64,000 bases of DNA from positions 186,001 to 250,000 of the forward strand of contig NZ_BBLT01000004.1 in NCBI RefSeq assembly GCF_000775915.1. The letters are read 5' to 3'. Numbering within the stretch: position 1 is the first letter of the stretch; every line of letters starts with the position of its first letter. Both the position numbers and the translations under genes were made by a program. Source of the DNA: Sporocytophaga myxococcoides (lineage in GTDB: Bacteria > Bacteroidota > Bacteroidia > Cytophagales > Cytophagaceae). Of the stretch, positions 63,031 to 64,000 are shown piece by piece. A model generated the notes under the pieces. That model was not told the DNA's origin and searched no databases. It saw only the letters and a list, made by a program, of their open reading frames with translations.

Positions 63031-64000
63031 ATGGATAAGAATCAGGTTACGGGGATAGTGTTAATTACTGCCATGATGTTACTGTACTTTATGTACTTCG
63101 GGCAAAAAGATAAACCCCAACCAAACGCACAACAACAACAATCGACTCAGGTTACTCCCCAAAAAACAGAAGAAGTAATTCCTGACTCGGTAAAACAACA
63201 GCAGCTAAAGGCTGCATATGGGGAGCTTGCCAATCTGGCCTCAGGAGAAGCAAAAGATGTTGTCGCTGAAAACAAAGACATCAAGGTTACTTTTTCCTCA
63301 AAAGGTGGTAAAATCAAAAGTGTACTTTTGAAACACTATCTGACCGATCAGAAAAAACCTTTATACCTTTTAGATGAAGCTAATAGCAACATATCCCTTC
63401 TCGCTGCATCTAAAACCGGAAATCTTGACTTATCAACTCTGTTTTATCAGGCTGAGACTCAAAAGTCAGGAGATACAACAAAGGTAATTTTCAAGGCTAC
63501 TTTATCTCCAGGTAATGCGATTTCCCAGACTTATTCTATTGCACCTGAAGGATATCTGGTTAACTATGACCTGAAATTTGACGGTATGACCGGTATTCTG
63601 CAAAACCAACCTGTTGTTTTTGACTGGAAAGCAGATGCCCCAAAGGTGGAATATGACCTGAAACAAAGCAGAATTACCACCTCAGTAAATTATTATACTG
63701 TAAAAGAAGGTTTTGATCATCTTAACGAAACCTCAAATGATCCGGAAAGCACTACTTTAAGCGAACCGATTAAATGGGTTTCCATGAAGCAAAAATTCTT
63801 CAACGCAGGATTTATCGCTGAAAATGAATTTTCTAACGGGACAGTTAAAAGTCATGTAAATCAAGGAGACACTGCAAGTCTGAAGCATCTGGAAGCTTCA
63901 GTGACATTGCCCTATAATGATTTAACTTCAGGAAAAGGAAAATATAAATTTTATTTCGGCCCTAATCATTATCAAACACTTAGAGCAGTTCCTGCTCCTG
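63031..64000 (+). CDS. yidC: Membrane protein insertase YidC, N-terminal part (cut by window end)
   Basis: The ATG at 63031 begins an open frame that runs past the window end (323 codons visible). It starts with the first transmembrane helix (QVTGIVLITAMMLLYFMYFG), a Gln/Pro-rich linker, then the periplasmic P1-type beta domain (IKVTFSSKGGKIKSVLLKHYLTDQKKPLYLL, WVSMKQKFFNAGFI and FYFGPNHYQTL). The five-helix insertase core is beyond the window. YidC inserts proteins into the inner membrane. Confidence 0.92.
   Translation, partial: MDKNQVTGIVLITAMMLLYFMYFGQKDKPQPNAQQQQSTQVTPQKTEEVIPDSVKQQQLKAAYGELANLASGEAKDVVAENKDIKVTFSSKGGKIKSVLLKHYLTDQKKPLYLLDEANSNISLLAASKTGNLDLSTLFYQAETQKSGDTTKVIFKATLSPGNAISQTYSIAPEGYLVNYDLKFDGMTGILQNQPVVFDWKADAPKVEYDLKQSRITTSVNYYTVKEGFDHLNETSNDPESTTLSEPIKWVSMKQKFFNAGFIAENEFSNGTVKSHVNQGDTASLKHLEASVTLPYNDLTSGKGKYKFYFGPNHYQTLRAVPAP

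Overview
ORGANISM. AT-rich DNA from a Bacteroidota member, most likely a gliding Cytophagales-type bacterium. The evidence is two SusC/SusD pairs, a GldC homologue, a PorP/SprF protein next to a giant PKD protein with a gliding-motility-type C-terminal (type IX secretion) domain, a DUF3098-UppP-TruB-RibF gene string, and promoters of the Bacteroidota form TTG-N19-TAnnTTTG. The species cannot be fixed from the sequence alone. REGION 1 (60-25765, all on the minus strand) is a sulfatase-rich Sus-like locus in two transcription units. The upstream unit starts at a promoter near 25733-25765 and encodes SusC, SusD and two sulfatases, ending in a strong terminator at 18135-18187. A new promoter at 18070-18099 starts the second unit: SusC, SusD, a long arylsulfatase, a REP/MITE-like element, a non-SusC TonB-dependent receptor, a secreted rhodanese-thioredoxin fusion, a second long arylsulfatase, an iduronate-sulfatase-like enzyme, a LamG/DUF1080-like secreted protein, a lipoprotein formylglycine-generating enzyme (the sulfatase maturase), and a sixth sulfatase with an unusual CVLSR active-site motif. 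I see no glycoside hydrolase or polysaccharide lyase among these genes, so the locus looks built to import and desulfate sulfate esters rather than depolymerise a glycan. REGION 2 (26194-31606, minus strand) holds a SET-domain protein methyltransferase, an FHS-type sugar permease overlapping a GH13 amylase-family enzyme, and a pair of an NAD-dependent sugar epimerase with an APS/PAPS reductase. REGION 3 (31871-41799, mostly plus strand) carries PTPS and FolE (pterin synthesis), a MarR regulator, a DUF2188 protein, a sigma factor with its probable anti-sigma partner, then ftsX-DUF3098-uppP-truB-ribF, an M48 lipoprotein protease, an EEP-family nuclease/phosphatase and gldC. REGION 4 (41883-49450, minus strand) has two unrecognised secreted proteins, then the operon guaA - periplasmic binding protein - hemL - proC, and a small orphan gene. 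REGION 5 (49956-52968, plus strand) has an isolated mreB, the SRP RNA gene, a transaldolase, and a small protein with ftsE. REGION 6 (53114-61081, minus strand) has a CCA-adding/HD enzyme with Sua5, then the PorP/SprF and giant PKD/PA14 T9SS-cargo pair. REGION 7 (61363-64000, plus strand) has pyrG and the 5' part of yidC, cut by the window end. OTHER STRUCTURE. Degenerate 7-bp tandem repeats (G[C/T]NNAAA or the complement) recur at six places. Three of these abut stop codons, and one is inside the signal-peptide region of the PorP-like gene. No tRNA, rRNA, CRISPR array, transposase or phage gene was seen.
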